A DNA stretch of 64,000 nucleotides from Pseudomonas sp. GGS8 (GTDB lineage: Bacteria > Pseudomonadota > Gammaproteobacteria > Pseudomonadales > Pseudomonadaceae): contig NZ_JALJWF010000001.1 of the NCBI RefSeq assembly GCF_024168645.1, positions 5,707,501-5,771,500 of the forward strand, read 5' to 3'. The notes under the pieces are model-generated. The model worked only from the letters and a program-made list of their open reading frames with translations, was not told the origin of the DNA and searched no databases. Positions 35,022 to 44,274 of the stretch are shown piece after piece. Position numbers and translations under genes: made by a program. The number at the start of each line of letters is the position of its first letter. The first letter of the stretch is position 1.

Positions 35022-35939
35022 TCAAAGCTCCTTGGAGGGGTATTCAAGCCTGGTGTAGTCATTCAGCAAACGGGAAAACAGGGCGATGAAATCCCTGGCG
35101 TGAGCGAAGGCCGGCATGGGGCTTTCAATGCGATGCAGGTCGTCAACGATGATCGAAAAAATGATTCTTACAGCGCCGCCATGGGCCAGGTATGCGACGT
35201 TGTTGTAGTTGCGATAGCCGATGCCGTGTTTGTCGCCTACCTGGTCCAGATCGGTCAGCCAGCTCCTGACCGCAGTGGTATCTTGCTGCGCGCGCATGCT
35301 GTTCAGGCCGAACTCGCACAACTCCCGGCGGATAAAAGCCCCGCCCGCAGGCAAGCGATTGTTTGCACCTTCGACCAATATCGACAGGGCCGTCACCAGG
35401 TCCGACGCCGTAGTGGTATTGACTGCGCTCAACGGGTGATTGGCAGTCAACGCCTGACTCGGCACCGCCGATAAATGCCAAGTCCCGGCCAACCCAAGTA
35501 CAGTCGACAACGTATTCAAGCGTTCAAGACGGAGCATATCCACAAGATAGAAGGTGGCGACGTTGTCGCTTAGTCCCATCATCAACTTGAGCAGTTCCGC
35601 CACGGTGAATACCCGGGGGCTGTCCAGCAACCAAAGACCGCCACAGGTTTGAACGCCTGCTTTCTGGTTATCCACCACGACGCTGTCGCTCAGTGCCAGC
35701 TCCCCATGTTCAATCAGCAGCAGCACCGCCACCAGGATGTAAAGCTTGCGGGTACTTGAGGCGGGAACACGGGCGTGCTCATTGAACGCATGACGAGTGC
35801 CGCGAACCACATCGTATATGCACCAGCGGTAGGAGCAGGCCGGCTCATGCTGTGCCCGTTCGATCATCCGCTGCCCGATAACATGCAATGGCCAACCACC
35901 GCTGTCCAACCAATCCTGTACCTCAGGTTCAACCCTCAT
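35022..35939 (-). CDS. Cytoplasmic class A beta-lactamase-like serine enzyme in the NRPS/PKS cluster
   Basis: This 305-residue protein has the three signatures of the penicillin-recognising fold: S62-T63-R64-K65 (SxxK), S124-D125-N126 (SDN), and K237-H238-G239 (KTG-like). I see no clear counterpart of the omega-loop Glu166 of true class A lactamases. The N-terminus (MRVEPEVQDWLDSGGW) shows no signal peptide, so unlike resistance lactamases it should act in the cytoplasm. Its start overlaps the thioesterase gene by 11 bases. Given the context, a role in chain release, cyclisation or trimming is plausible; this is inference. Confidence 0.78.
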   Translation of the reverse strand: MRVEPEVQDWLDSGGWPLHVIGQRMIERAQHEPACSYRWCIYDVVRGTRHAFNEHARVPASSTRKLYILVAVLLLIEHGELALSDSVVVDNQKAGVQTCGGLWLLDSPRVFTVAELLKLMMGLSDNVATFYLVDMLRLERLNTLSTVLGLAGTWHLSAVPSQALTANHPLSAVNTTTASDLVTALSILVEGANNRLPAGGAFIRRELCEFGLNSMRAQQDTTAVRSWLTDLDQVGDKHGIGYRNYNNVAYLAHGGAVRIIFSIIVDDLHRIESPMPAFAHARDFIALFSRLLNDYTRLEYPSKEL

Positions 35940-36657
35940 TCAATACAAACTCCTGCAGTTTTTCCCCCACCAGCCTGGCGACCGATATTGCTTGGGAACG
36001 AATAAAAAAATGATCCCCCTCAATGACTGACACCTGGCATCCACAGGAGGTATGACGTGTCCAGCCTGGATAGTCTTCGAAGAGTCTGGTGACCTTGTCC
36101 CGGCTGCCCAGCAACAGATCGATAGGCACGGAAACAGGAGTGACGGCGCTTTTCGAAAGGTCGATAGCCAGCTGAAAATCGGCCCTGATCATAGGTAGTG
36201 CCACGTCCATCAGTGCCGGATTGGCCATCAATTCCGGTGGTGTTCCCCCCAGATCTGCCAGCACCCGCAATAAGGTTAAATCGCTCAGATCCCGCTCGCG
36301 GATACGCATGGCTTCGGCAAACCGTTCAGGTGCCAGGCATCCGCTTACGAACAACCGCACAGCTTTGAGCCCCCGCGTTTGTTCCAGCACCCACTGGAAC
36401 TCAAACGCGATACGCCCGCCCAGACTGTGTCCGAAGAGTGCAAAGGGAGGGACGCACCATCGAGCGTAGTGGGTTAGCAAGTAGTCGATCAGTCCGTCGC
36501 GGGTGACCAACGCAGATGTGTCCTGTGCCCGACCCCGTCCCGGAATGTCGACCGGAATTACCCTGACGTGCGGCAACACACGACGCCAGCGCGCGTAGAA
36601 CCCAGCGCTGCCACCCGCGTACGAGAAGCACAGCAGCGTCAGCGGTTCAGCACTCAT
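35929..36657 (-). CDS. Type II thioesterase of the NRPS/PKS cluster
   Basis: The protein has 242 residues from the ATG at 36657, with AGGA upstream inside the end of the PKS gene (11-base overlap). It is an alpha/beta hydrolase of the GrsT/RifR type: FSYAGGSAGFYARW at the start, nucleophile Ser78 in FGHSLGGRIAFE, Asp187 in LLGSRDKVT, and His216 in EGDHFFI. Such stand-alone thioesterases clear mis-loaded carrier domains. Because neither megasynthase gene ends in a thioesterase domain, it could also release the product. Confidence 0.9.
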   Translation of the reverse strand: MSAEPLTLLCFSYAGGSAGFYARWRRVLPHVRVIPVDIPGRGRAQDTSALVTRDGLIDYLLTHYARWCVPPFALFGHSLGGRIAFEFQWVLEQTRGLKAVRLFVSGCLAPERFAEAMRIRERDLSDLTLLRVLADLGGTPPELMANPALMDVALPMIRADFQLAIDLSKSAVTPVSVPIDLLLGSRDKVTRLFEDYPGWTRHTSCGCQVSVIEGDHFFIRSQAISVARLVGEKLQEFVLNEG

Positions 36658-39600
36658 CGGTTGTCCTCGCAAGGCTAAGTAGTTGCTTCAGGTGCTGCAC
36701 CATGCGATACCCCCAGCCTTCAACTTCGGCGGTCGAGAAACGCTGGGTGTGGAACCAGAAGTTGAAGCGCAAATCATCGCCGTTGATTTCGACCACCAGA
36801 TGCAGGCCCGGTACTCGCCGCATGTCTTCGACGTTGGCCCCTGACAGCAACCCCTCCGATACAGGACCGAGGATCTCCACTCCTTCGATCCGAACCTTTC
36901 CCGGGGCCTCAGCGGTGTGGCGATAGTTGAGGAAGTTGATGCCCACGTCCGAAAAGTAGGTGTCATGTGCCATCCCGGAAAACGCCGACACTTCACCGAT
37001 CAACATGGACGGGTGCATGAGTGGATAACCCTGAATGGCCTCCAGCGTGCGTGCGACCATTGAGATGCCACTCAACCAGTCGTGATGCACCGTGATCGGT
37101 ACCGGCAACGGAGAGGTGAACGGACCGATCACGTTGTTGACTTCACTCAATCCACGCCCGCTGTTGATCGCACTGATAATCAGCTGATTGCAACCGATGA
37201 CGTCGGCCATAGTCGTCGCATAAACATACAAAATTGCATTGAACACGCTAAACCCGTGGCGCTCGGCCAGCTCGCTCAAAATTCGGTTAACACCGGCGAC
37301 TTCGACGCTATACCGGGATGACGAACAAGCGGAAATAGATGTGAAACCCGGGTGTGCGGGCAAAACGGTAGGGCCTTCAAAGGCGTTGTATAGTCCCTTG
37401 AAGAAGCCGGCATCGGTAGCCCATTGCTGGTTCAGGTACTGCTGTTGGAGTCGTGCATAGTCGGCATAGTCAACGTCGTGATCGATACAAGTCAGCAGCT
37501 GATGCTCAGCGAGGCGATGCAGGCACTCGCCAAACCGATCAAACAACAGGGTCAGGGATTTGCCGTCGAACTCCAGATGTTGAACCCCTAGCAGCGCGAT
37601 GAAAAATGGCTCCCCGACATCGATAAAGTGTATCGCCCAGGTCACATTATCCTCAGGCTTGGGCAACGCCTGCGCCATGGCCTGCACACGGGCCGCAATA
37701 TGCTGCGTTTTGTCCGCAGCCGTTTGTGAAGACAAATCCGTAAACAGCGCCCCAAAGTCCTGGAGGACCTCAGCAGTGGTTCTGACTGTTGGCCGCCCTT
37801 GCGGGAAAAACGTTCGCAACAACCGATGCTCATCCACCACCTGGAACAACGCCTTCCGGCAGTGCTCAGCGTTGAAGCGACAGTAAATCAAATAGGGAAT
37901 GACGCGCAGACCATAGTCCTTGCCAATAAGCGAAATCCACCGCATCTGTTGCAATGAAACCGCTGTGCCCTGCATATCCATATCAACAGAACCGTAGCGC
38001 TCTCTATGGGCTGCACGCCATGCCGGCTGACTGACGTGAGACACAAGGGCAGCATGCAGCTCACTTAACGCCTGTATGGAGTTAAAGTGTTTGACGGTCC
38101 ACTGCAGGTCAAACTGCGTGACAAGTGCATTCTTCAGTTGCACCAACGCCAATGAGTCAAAGCCCAAGGCCTTGAAGCCAGACTCTTTGATCATGTCGTA
38201 GCGTCCACAGCTCGACACCTCCAGACCGACCAGCGAATCAATCGTTGCTACGAGCCAGGTCTCAAGCACGCTACCCACCTGGGTTTCATCGGCACACTCG
38301 AGAAGGCGAGCCGAAACGCTGACTGGTCTGGTCCTGTCTTTATTGCAGTCATCAGTCACCAACTGCTCAAGGAACTGTGCACAAACCCAAGATCTGTCGC
38401 ACAGGACCTTGGCGTCAATGTTCATGAACCCAACAATACGGGATGGACCGACTAGTAACTGACGGATAAAAAGCAAGCCCTGTTCACTGCTGTGGCTGTT
38501 CAAGCCACTGGCTTTGAGCACCTGCATTCGCTGGTAGTTATCGCGCAGTTTTCCGGCATCACCCCACACCCCCCAATTTACTGTCAGTACCCTGGACGCT
38601 AAGGGAAACAATGCCTCATGGGCGGCGTCAAGAAAGGCACTGGCCGCACCATAGGTCGACTGTCCGCCATTACCCAGAATCGAAGTGGCCGAAGAGAAAT
38701 TGAAAACACAATCGATCGCCCGTCCCTGGTCACATAACAGTTGGTAAAGGGTCAGGACACTCGTACATTTGGCCTCGAACGAACGCTGCAGATCCGCAAT
38801 CTGAACCTCGCTGGATAACTGGTCATGGAGATCGACGGCCAGATTGAAAATGGTGACCTTGCCAATCGCTGCACTTTGCAGCCACTTCGCACACTCGTCG
38901 CGCCCCAGATCGGACGAAAGGTCAAACCCCAGATACCGGACGCTCGGGTAACGTATCATCAGGGCTTGCATCGCTTCACCAGGCAGTGCCGAGCGTCCGA
39001 TAACATGAATGCAGCGGATCTGATCAGCGCAAAGGCTTTCGATCAACTGCCTGCCGATGCCGCCAGCACCGCCGATCAGAAGGTAACTGTGATCGGCAGG
39101 GAAGCTGAAGCGGGCGTCATGGCTGTCCATTGTCCTTTCCAGCCGGGGCACGAAGGCTTGCGCCTGTCTGACTGTGACGACGAGCTCGTCGGTTAACGGC
39201 AACAACACGATCGGGCTGGCATCCTCGATACCCGTTGGCGACTGCTCTCTGATGAAGTTGAGGACAGTCACCTTCCAGTCAGGCTCTTCGATCAACACCG
39301 AGCGAAGCATGCCCACGACGCTATTTGCCACCGGGTTGAGGCTCATGCCCTCATCGCGGTTGGCCGCCGTGGCAAACAACAGACAAAATTGTGGTCGCCG
39401 GTCATAACCGTCAGGTACGGAGCGCAACAGGTTCAAGACTCGCGCACAGATGCTGACTGCCGTGGATGCGTCATTTTTCCGCAACCACCGCAGGTCGAGA
39501 TACACCCTGTCTACGCCGTCGGCGTACTCCTTCCACATCCCGTCAAAATCCTGCGCTGCAATGACATCCAGAGCTTCACGAGACGATGCGTCAATGCCCA

Positions 39601-42412
39601 TGAAGCAATTCAACGCAACGCAGTGAAACTGGCCGAAGGTGTTTTCCAGGTATCGGGTTTCAGCCTCGCTGACTACCTCCTTCGGCGCGAGAAACAAAGC
39701 TTTTTGTCCGGAAGCCGAGTGGCTGTCCATCCGCTCTACCGTCAAAGACTGCCAGACCGTTTTATAGGTGTGTTCGGCCAGGGCGTGAACCGGCTCAGAC
39801 GTTTCAATCCAACAGCGAACGCGCTGAAAAGGATAAGTCGGCAAACCTGCCAGTACCGGCACTCGCCCTTGTTGGACGGGGATGTAAACATCGGCGCCCG
39901 CCTGGAACAACTCACCCAACACCGTCAAATACTGTCGATGATCCTTTGGCCCGCCCCGCGCCATGGGCAGCATACTCAAACGGTCTCCGGCCTCACCGAG
40001 CACCAGACCTGACAGCGTGGCTTTCGGCCCGATCTCGACCAGGTGAGTGCAACCCAGTTCAAGTGCAGCGGCAACGCTCGCTCGGAAATTCACGGCTTCA
40101 CGCAACTGACGACGCCAATAATGCGAGGTCGCCACCTCATCGCCAGCCAGTCTTCCCGTTACAGTGGAAATGAACGGACGAACAGGTGGGCTCAGTTCGA
40201 CGCTGTCCAGATAGGCTTCAAATCGGCCCAGTAACGGGTCTAACAAAGAGGAGTGCCCAGGGCGTGAAATCTTCAATCGCGTTGCGCTCACCCCGGCGGC
40301 GTCCGCGTTTTTTAGGAGCAGCTCAACCGCTTCCAGCGTTCCAGATACCGCAGTGTTATTTACCGCGTTCAAAGCGGCAATCGACAGCGCGCCTGGCGTT
40401 CTCTCAATCAATCTCAACGCGCACTCGTGATCGCCCCCAAGGACTACCATGGCCCCGATGTCTCCCAGCGAATCCAGCAATCGGCTGCGCTGCACAAGCA
40501 TCCGGAAACCCTGCTCGGCAGTGAACACACCCGCGACGCAGGCTGCCGCATACTCACCCAGGCTGTGCCCGAATAGTTTCACGGGGCCGATGCCACTACT
40601 GAGGAACAGGCGTGCCATCGCCACTTGCAGTGCAAATGTCATGGGCTGCGAGCGAGCAATATCCTCCTCGATTTCCCCGTTGATTAGAGGATCGAATAAC
40701 AGATCTGCGGCAGAGGCACCGAAGACGTCCTGGCAGATCGGGTCGAACGCATCCAGTTCGGCTTTGAACAGCGCTTCATGGGTATAGAGCTCTCGCCCCA
40801 TGTCCCGATGTTCGCCGCCTTGACCGGAAAACATCAGGCCAACCCGTGGCACGGTCGCCGCCGGCGGCCGAGCGTCGAAGGTCAACCCAGTCAGTTCGTC
40901 GATGGCTTCCCTGCGATGGCTGGCGATGACGTACGTGCGCTGCTCGAACAATGATCTGGAATGCAGAAGATTGGAGACGAATAGCGGGAAACTGTCGTCC
41001 GTTTGAGCCTCGAGAAACTGTCGGTACCCGGCGCACAGCTGCTGTAGGCCGTCGCGTTCTCTGGCCGAGACGGGAATCAGGCATAACCGCTCATGATCGA
41101 TTGATGAACTGTCAACCTTCGGTGCCGGCGCTGTCTCGACAATCAAGTGCGAGTTATTGCCACCCAGGCCGAAACTGCTGACCCCGACGATGACATGAGG
41201 CGTCGTGATGACCACTTGTTGCCGGTTGACGGTAAAGGGGGTTTCCTCAATGTACAGCTGCGGGTTGTACTGTTCGAAGTTGAGGGTCGGCGGAATAACC
41301 TTGTGCCGAGCGATCAGGACTGCCTTGATCAGACCGGCCATCCCGGCCGCCCATCCCAAGTGCCCGATATTGCCTTTGACACTCCCCAGGTAACAGGTGT
41401 GTTCGCGGTCACGGTCGGCAAAGGCATTGGCCAGGGCCTTGATTTCGATGGGGTCGCCAATGGGGGTCGCAGTGCCATGGGCCTCGACGTAGCTGATCTG
41501 CTCGGGACCGACACCGGCGATATCGAGTGCCTCGCGAATGACCCGAGCCTGCCCGGCCACAGAAGGCGCCGACATGCCCGCTCGATGAGCACCATCGTTG
41601 TTGGTGGCAACCGAGCGAATCACCGCATGGATCTGATCACCGTCGGCCAGAGCGTCACCGAGCCTCTTCAGTCCAACTACCGCTGCACCCGAACCGAACA
41701 CTGTTCCGCTGGCCTTGACATCGAACTGACGACAATGCCCATCGGCGCTGAATGGCATGCCGGGCTCGAAATAGTAGGGGATTGATTGCGGAACAGAGAC
41801 CGCGGCGGCACCGACCAGTGCCGCATCGCACTCCCTCAGCAATAGCGCCTGAATGGCGGCCTGAATACCGAACATCGACGTCGCACAGGCAGCCTGAACG
41901 TTTACTGCTGGACCGCAACAGTTGAGTTTGTAAGCGATGCGACTGGCGAGGAACTCTTTGTCCGAGGCCATGAACTGCGCCAGAGCCTCGGAGGATTGAT
42001 ACAAGCCGCAGGCGCTGTCGCGGGCACGCAGACCGTGAACGTTGTTGATGAAATAGGAACTGGGGCCAGCACCGCAGAACACGCCAACAGAACCAGTCTG
42101 CGCGTGCAACGATGCATCCTCCAGCACCTCCCACGCGCACTCGAGCAAGACCCTGTGCTGGGGATCCAGCAACTGGGCCTCCTTGTAGCTGAACCCAAAA
42201 AAACCGTAATCGAAGTCTTCTATACCCGGAAGTTCGGCGCGGGCCAGAATTTGCCCGTCCGCGTAGGTCTCGATATGAATGCTTTCAACACCGTTCAACA
42301 GGTTTTGCCAGTATTGGTGAATCGATGTTGCCCCTGGAAAACGGCAAGACATACCGACAATCGCGATGCCACTCTCATCCGACGGTCGTTGATACTCCTC
42401 ATGATCGTGCAT
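36647..42412 (-). CDS. Hybrid polyketide synthase, KS-AT-KR-ACP-C
   Basis: The protein has 1921 residues from the ATG at 42412 (MHDHEEYQRPSDESG), with AAAGGGGGG upstream and one base after the A-PCP stop. Domains: KS about 13-430 (Cys176 in QAACATSMF, His312, His351); AT about 524-820 (Ser617 in GHSLGE, specificity motif RPGH at 717-720); KR about 1100-1290 (GGAGGIG at 1114, Tyr1254 in QSTYGAAS, where the usual later Asn is Ser); ACP about 1385-1455 (Ser1420 in LGFDSL); condensation domain about 1483-1915 (QHLEFDG at 1611, IGPFTSPLP). No DH, ER or TE is seen. It should extend a carrier-bound starter by one unit, reduce the ketone, then pass the chain to an amine or alcohol, or release it, through the terminal C domain. 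Confidence 0.93.
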   Translation of the reverse strand: MHDHEEYQRPSDESGIAIVGMSCRFPGATSIHQYWQNLLNGVESIHIETYADGQILARAELPGIEDFDYGFFGFSYKEAQLLDPQHRVLLECAWEVLEDASLHAQTGSVGVFCGAGPSSYFINNVHGLRARDSACGLYQSSEALAQFMASDKEFLASRIAYKLNCCGPAVNVQAACATSMFGIQAAIQALLLRECDAALVGAAAVSVPQSIPYYFEPGMPFSADGHCRQFDVKASGTVFGSGAAVVGLKRLGDALADGDQIHAVIRSVATNNDGAHRAGMSAPSVAGQARVIREALDIAGVGPEQISYVEAHGTATPIGDPIEIKALANAFADRDREHTCYLGSVKGNIGHLGWAAGMAGLIKAVLIARHKVIPPTLNFEQYNPQLYIEETPFTVNRQQVVITTPHVIVGVSSFGLGGNNSHLIVETAPAPKVDSSSIDHERLCLIPVSARERDGLQQLCAGYRQFLEAQTDDSFPLFVSNLLHSRSLFEQRTYVIASHRREAIDELTGLTFDARPPAATVPRVGLMFSGQGGEHRDMGRELYTHEALFKAELDAFDPICQDVFGASAADLLFDPLINGEIEEDIARSQPMTFALQVAMARLFLSSGIGPVKLFGHSLGEYAAACVAGVFTAEQGFRMLVQRSRLLDSLGDIGAMVVLGGDHECALRLIERTPGALSIAALNAVNNTAVSGTLEAVELLLKNADAAGVSATRLKISRPGHSSLLDPLLGRFEAYLDSVELSPPVRPFISTVTGRLAGDEVATSHYWRRQLREAVNFRASVAAALELGCTHLVEIGPKATLSGLVLGEAGDRLSMLPMARGGPKDHRQYLTVLGELFQAGADVYIPVQQGRVPVLAGLPTYPFQRVRCWIETSEPVHALAEHTYKTVWQSLTVERMDSHSASGQKALFLAPKEVVSEAETRYLENTFGQFHCVALNCFMGIDASSREALDVIAAQDFDGMWKEYADGVDRVYLDLRWLRKNDASTAVSICARVLNLLRSVPDGYDRRPQFCLLFATAANRDEGMSLNPVANSVVGMLRSVLIEEPDWKVTVLNFIREQSPTGIEDASPIVLLPLTDELVVTVRQAQAFVPRLERTMDSHDARFSFPADHSYLLIGGAGGIGRQLIESLCADQIRCIHVIGRSALPGEAMQALMIRYPSVRYLGFDLSSDLGRDECAKWLQSAAIGKVTIFNLAVDLHDQLSSEVQIADLQRSFEAKCTSVLTLYQLLCDQGRAIDCVFNFSSATSILGNGGQSTYGAASAFLDAAHEALFPLASRVLTVNWGVWGDAGKLRDNYQRMQVLKASGLNSHSSEQGLLFIRQLLVGPSRIVGFMNIDAKVLCDRSWVCAQFLEQLVTDDCNKDRTRPVSVSARLLECADETQVGSVLETWLVATIDSLVGLEVSSCGRYDMIKESGFKALGFDSLALVQLKNALVTQFDLQWTVKHFNSIQALSELHAALVSHVSQPAWRAAHRERYGSVDMDMQGTAVSLQQMRWISLIGKDYGLRVIPYLIYCRFNAEHCRKALFQVVDEHRLLRTFFPQGRPTVRTTAEVLQDFGALFTDLSSQTAADKTQHIAARVQAMAQALPKPEDNVTWAIHFIDVGEPFFIALLGVQHLEFDGKSLTLLFDRFGECLHRLAEHQLLTCIDHDVDYADYARLQQQYLNQQWATDAGFFKGLYNAFEGPTVLPAHPGFTSISACSSSRYSVEVAGVNRILSELAERHGFSVFNAILYVYATTMADVIGCNQLIISAINSGRGLSEVNNVIGPFTSPLPVPITVHHDWLSGISMVARTLEAIQGYPLMHPSMLIGEVSAFSGMAHDTYFSDVGINFLNYRHTAEAPGKVRIEGVEILGPVSEGLLSGANVEDMRRVPGLHLVVEINGDDLRFNFWFHTQRFSTAEVEGWGYRMVQHLKQLLSLARTTDEC

Positions 42413-42413
42413 G

Positions 42414-44270
42414 TCAGCCCCCCTTTCTTTCATGAAAACGTTGAATGGCGGCCAATCTCTTTTTTCGGCTGCAGGTAGGTGCAACCGCCGGGGCAACCTG
42501 TTGCGTCGTATCCAGCGAGCACTGGTAAAAAGCACACAACAGCCTGGGCGTCGGGTACTCGAACAGATCAGTCTGGCGAAAGGCATGGGCCAGCACGTAA
42601 CGCAGTTCGGCCAACAGGGAAATCAGGGTGATAGAGTTCGCACCGACGTCCATGAAGTTATCGTTGGCACCGAGCCGGTCCAAACCAAAACAGGACGCCG
42701 CCAGCTCGCACACCATCGTTTCAAGCTCACCATGCGGCTCAAAGTAACTCGTTGAAATGTGAGATCGCAGCCCACCGACTTGAGGCAGTTTTTGCAGATC
42801 GACCTTGCCGTTTTGCGTCAATGGAATGGCCGTAATTTTTTTGTAGAAGGACGGCAGCATGTAATCGGGCAGTCTTGCCGCCAGATGCGTATGCAGTCTC
42901 ATACTGAGATCTTGATCACGTTCCTGCGCCGTGAAGTACAGGACCAGCGTCGTAGTCCGGCCGGACTGTCGGGCCACGACGAGGCAATCGTCGACCAGCT
43001 CGGAATCAGTGGCGACAGTCTCGATTTCTTTCAACTCGACCCGGTAGCCGCGAACCTTGTACTGCCGGTCGCGCCGCCCCTTGTACTCGAACAACGCCTG
43101 TTCGTTCAGGACGCAGATGTCGCCGGTGTTGTACATCCGCTCGAGTGTCTGGGGATGCGTCACGAACTTCTCTGCCGTTTGCGCGGACATACCGTAGTAA
43201 CCCAGCGCCAGAGAGCGTCCGGCAATGTAGAGCTGTCCATTGGTACCCGGTATGACTGGCTGCAACTGGTCATCGAGCAGGTAAGCGGTGCTGGCCTGGG
43301 TGACTTGGCCGATGGGCGGCAGATCCGGCCAATCTTCTGGCTCGCCACCGAGTCGATGCTCCATTACCACATGCGTTTCGGCCGGACCGTAGTGATTGAT
43401 CAGCAGACATTGGGGATGAGCCTTGAACCATTGCCTGACAACAGGGCTAATCTTCAACTGCTCACCGGCACAGATCACTTCCTGCAGATCAGCCAACACT
43501 TGCGAGTCGTGAAGATTGAATGTAACGAAAGGGATCAGCATTGAGGTCGGCAGAAACAGGCGCGTGACGGCCGCAGAAACCATCTCTTGAGTGAGCGCGT
43601 GCAAATCTTTCTTTTGCTCGTCCGTAATGACCAGCAGACGATCCCCTTGGCACAACGAGCTATAGATCTCCTGAAATGAGACATCAAAACCCTGGGCCGC
43701 GTACAACAACGTGGTGCCAGCCTGACCCGGAGCTTTCACCATCCAGTCGATCAGGGTGCTCAGCGATCGATACGGCACCATGACCGGTTTGGGCTGCCCG
43801 GTAGTCCCGGAAGTAAAAACCACGTAAGCCGGCACTTCATCCAGTGTCTCGGGCGTAATCTCGATACTGCCGACACCTACCGATGGCGCGGTGGGTTCAT
43901 CAATACGCAGCGAGCGAGTCCGCTCGTCCAGCATCACGGTCAACTCGACGCTCCCCTGCTCATTCAGCAGGCATAGCGACAAGTCGATGAAAGTGATCAT
44001 TTGTCGTAATCGCTCAACCGGGTAACTCCTGTCCAGTGGTACGACTGTTCGCCCCAATAAATGAATAGCCAGTATCGAAACGATGTAATCGACACTTTTC
44101 TCCATCAACACACCGATCATCGAGCCCGAACTTGTCGAAGCGATAACCTCGGCCAAAGGTTGCGCCCGATCATACAACTCGCCGTATGAAAGCTTCGACG
44201 ACACATCAACAATGGCCGGCACTTCGGGGAGCGCACGAGCACAATCGACAAACTTTTGAATAAACAACAT
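42414..44270 (-). CDS. NRPS adenylation-PCP didomain, proline code
   Basis: The protein has 618 residues from the ATG at 44270 (GGAGGA eight bases upstream). A domain motifs: A3 YVVFTSGTTGQPKP, A4 FDVSFQEI, A5 NHYGPAETH, A7 YNTGD, A8 GRRDRQYKVRGYRVE, A10 LTQNGKVDL. A PCP follows with Ser546 in DVGANSITL. The ten code positions, aligned by motif to GrsA, are D196 V197 Q200 L238 I266 A268 H293 V301 V302 K489. DVQLIAHVVK is the published code for L-proline. No condensation or dehydrogenase domain is present, so it is a loading module giving prolyl-S-PCP to the KS of the next gene. Confidence 0.92.
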   Translation of the reverse strand: MLFIQKFVDCARALPEVPAIVDVSSKLSYGELYDRAQPLAEVIASTSSGSMIGVLMEKSVDYIVSILAIHLLGRTVVPLDRSYPVERLRQMITFIDLSLCLLNEQGSVELTVMLDERTRSLRIDEPTAPSVGVGSIEITPETLDEVPAYVVFTSGTTGQPKPVMVPYRSLSTLIDWMVKAPGQAGTTLLYAAQGFDVSFQEIYSSLCQGDRLLVITDEQKKDLHALTQEMVSAAVTRLFLPTSMLIPFVTFNLHDSQVLADLQEVICAGEQLKISPVVRQWFKAHPQCLLINHYGPAETHVVMEHRLGGEPEDWPDLPPIGQVTQASTAYLLDDQLQPVIPGTNGQLYIAGRSLALGYYGMSAQTAEKFVTHPQTLERMYNTGDICVLNEQALFEYKGRRDRQYKVRGYRVELKEIETVATDSELVDDCLVVARQSGRTTTLVLYFTAQERDQDLSMRLHTHLAARLPDYMLPSFYKKITAIPLTQNGKVDLQKLPQVGGLRSHISTSYFEPHGELETMVCELAASCFGLDRLGANDNFMDVGANSITLISLLAELRYVLAHAFRQTDLFEYPTPRLLCAFYQCSLDTTQQVAPAVAPTCSRKKRLAAIQRFHERKGG

Positions 44271-44274
44271 TCGC

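Noticed and set aside
35022..35939. Antibiotic-resistance beta-lactamase
   Set aside because: No signal peptide, no clear Glu166 and placement within a biosynthetic operon argue against a periplasmic resistance enzyme.
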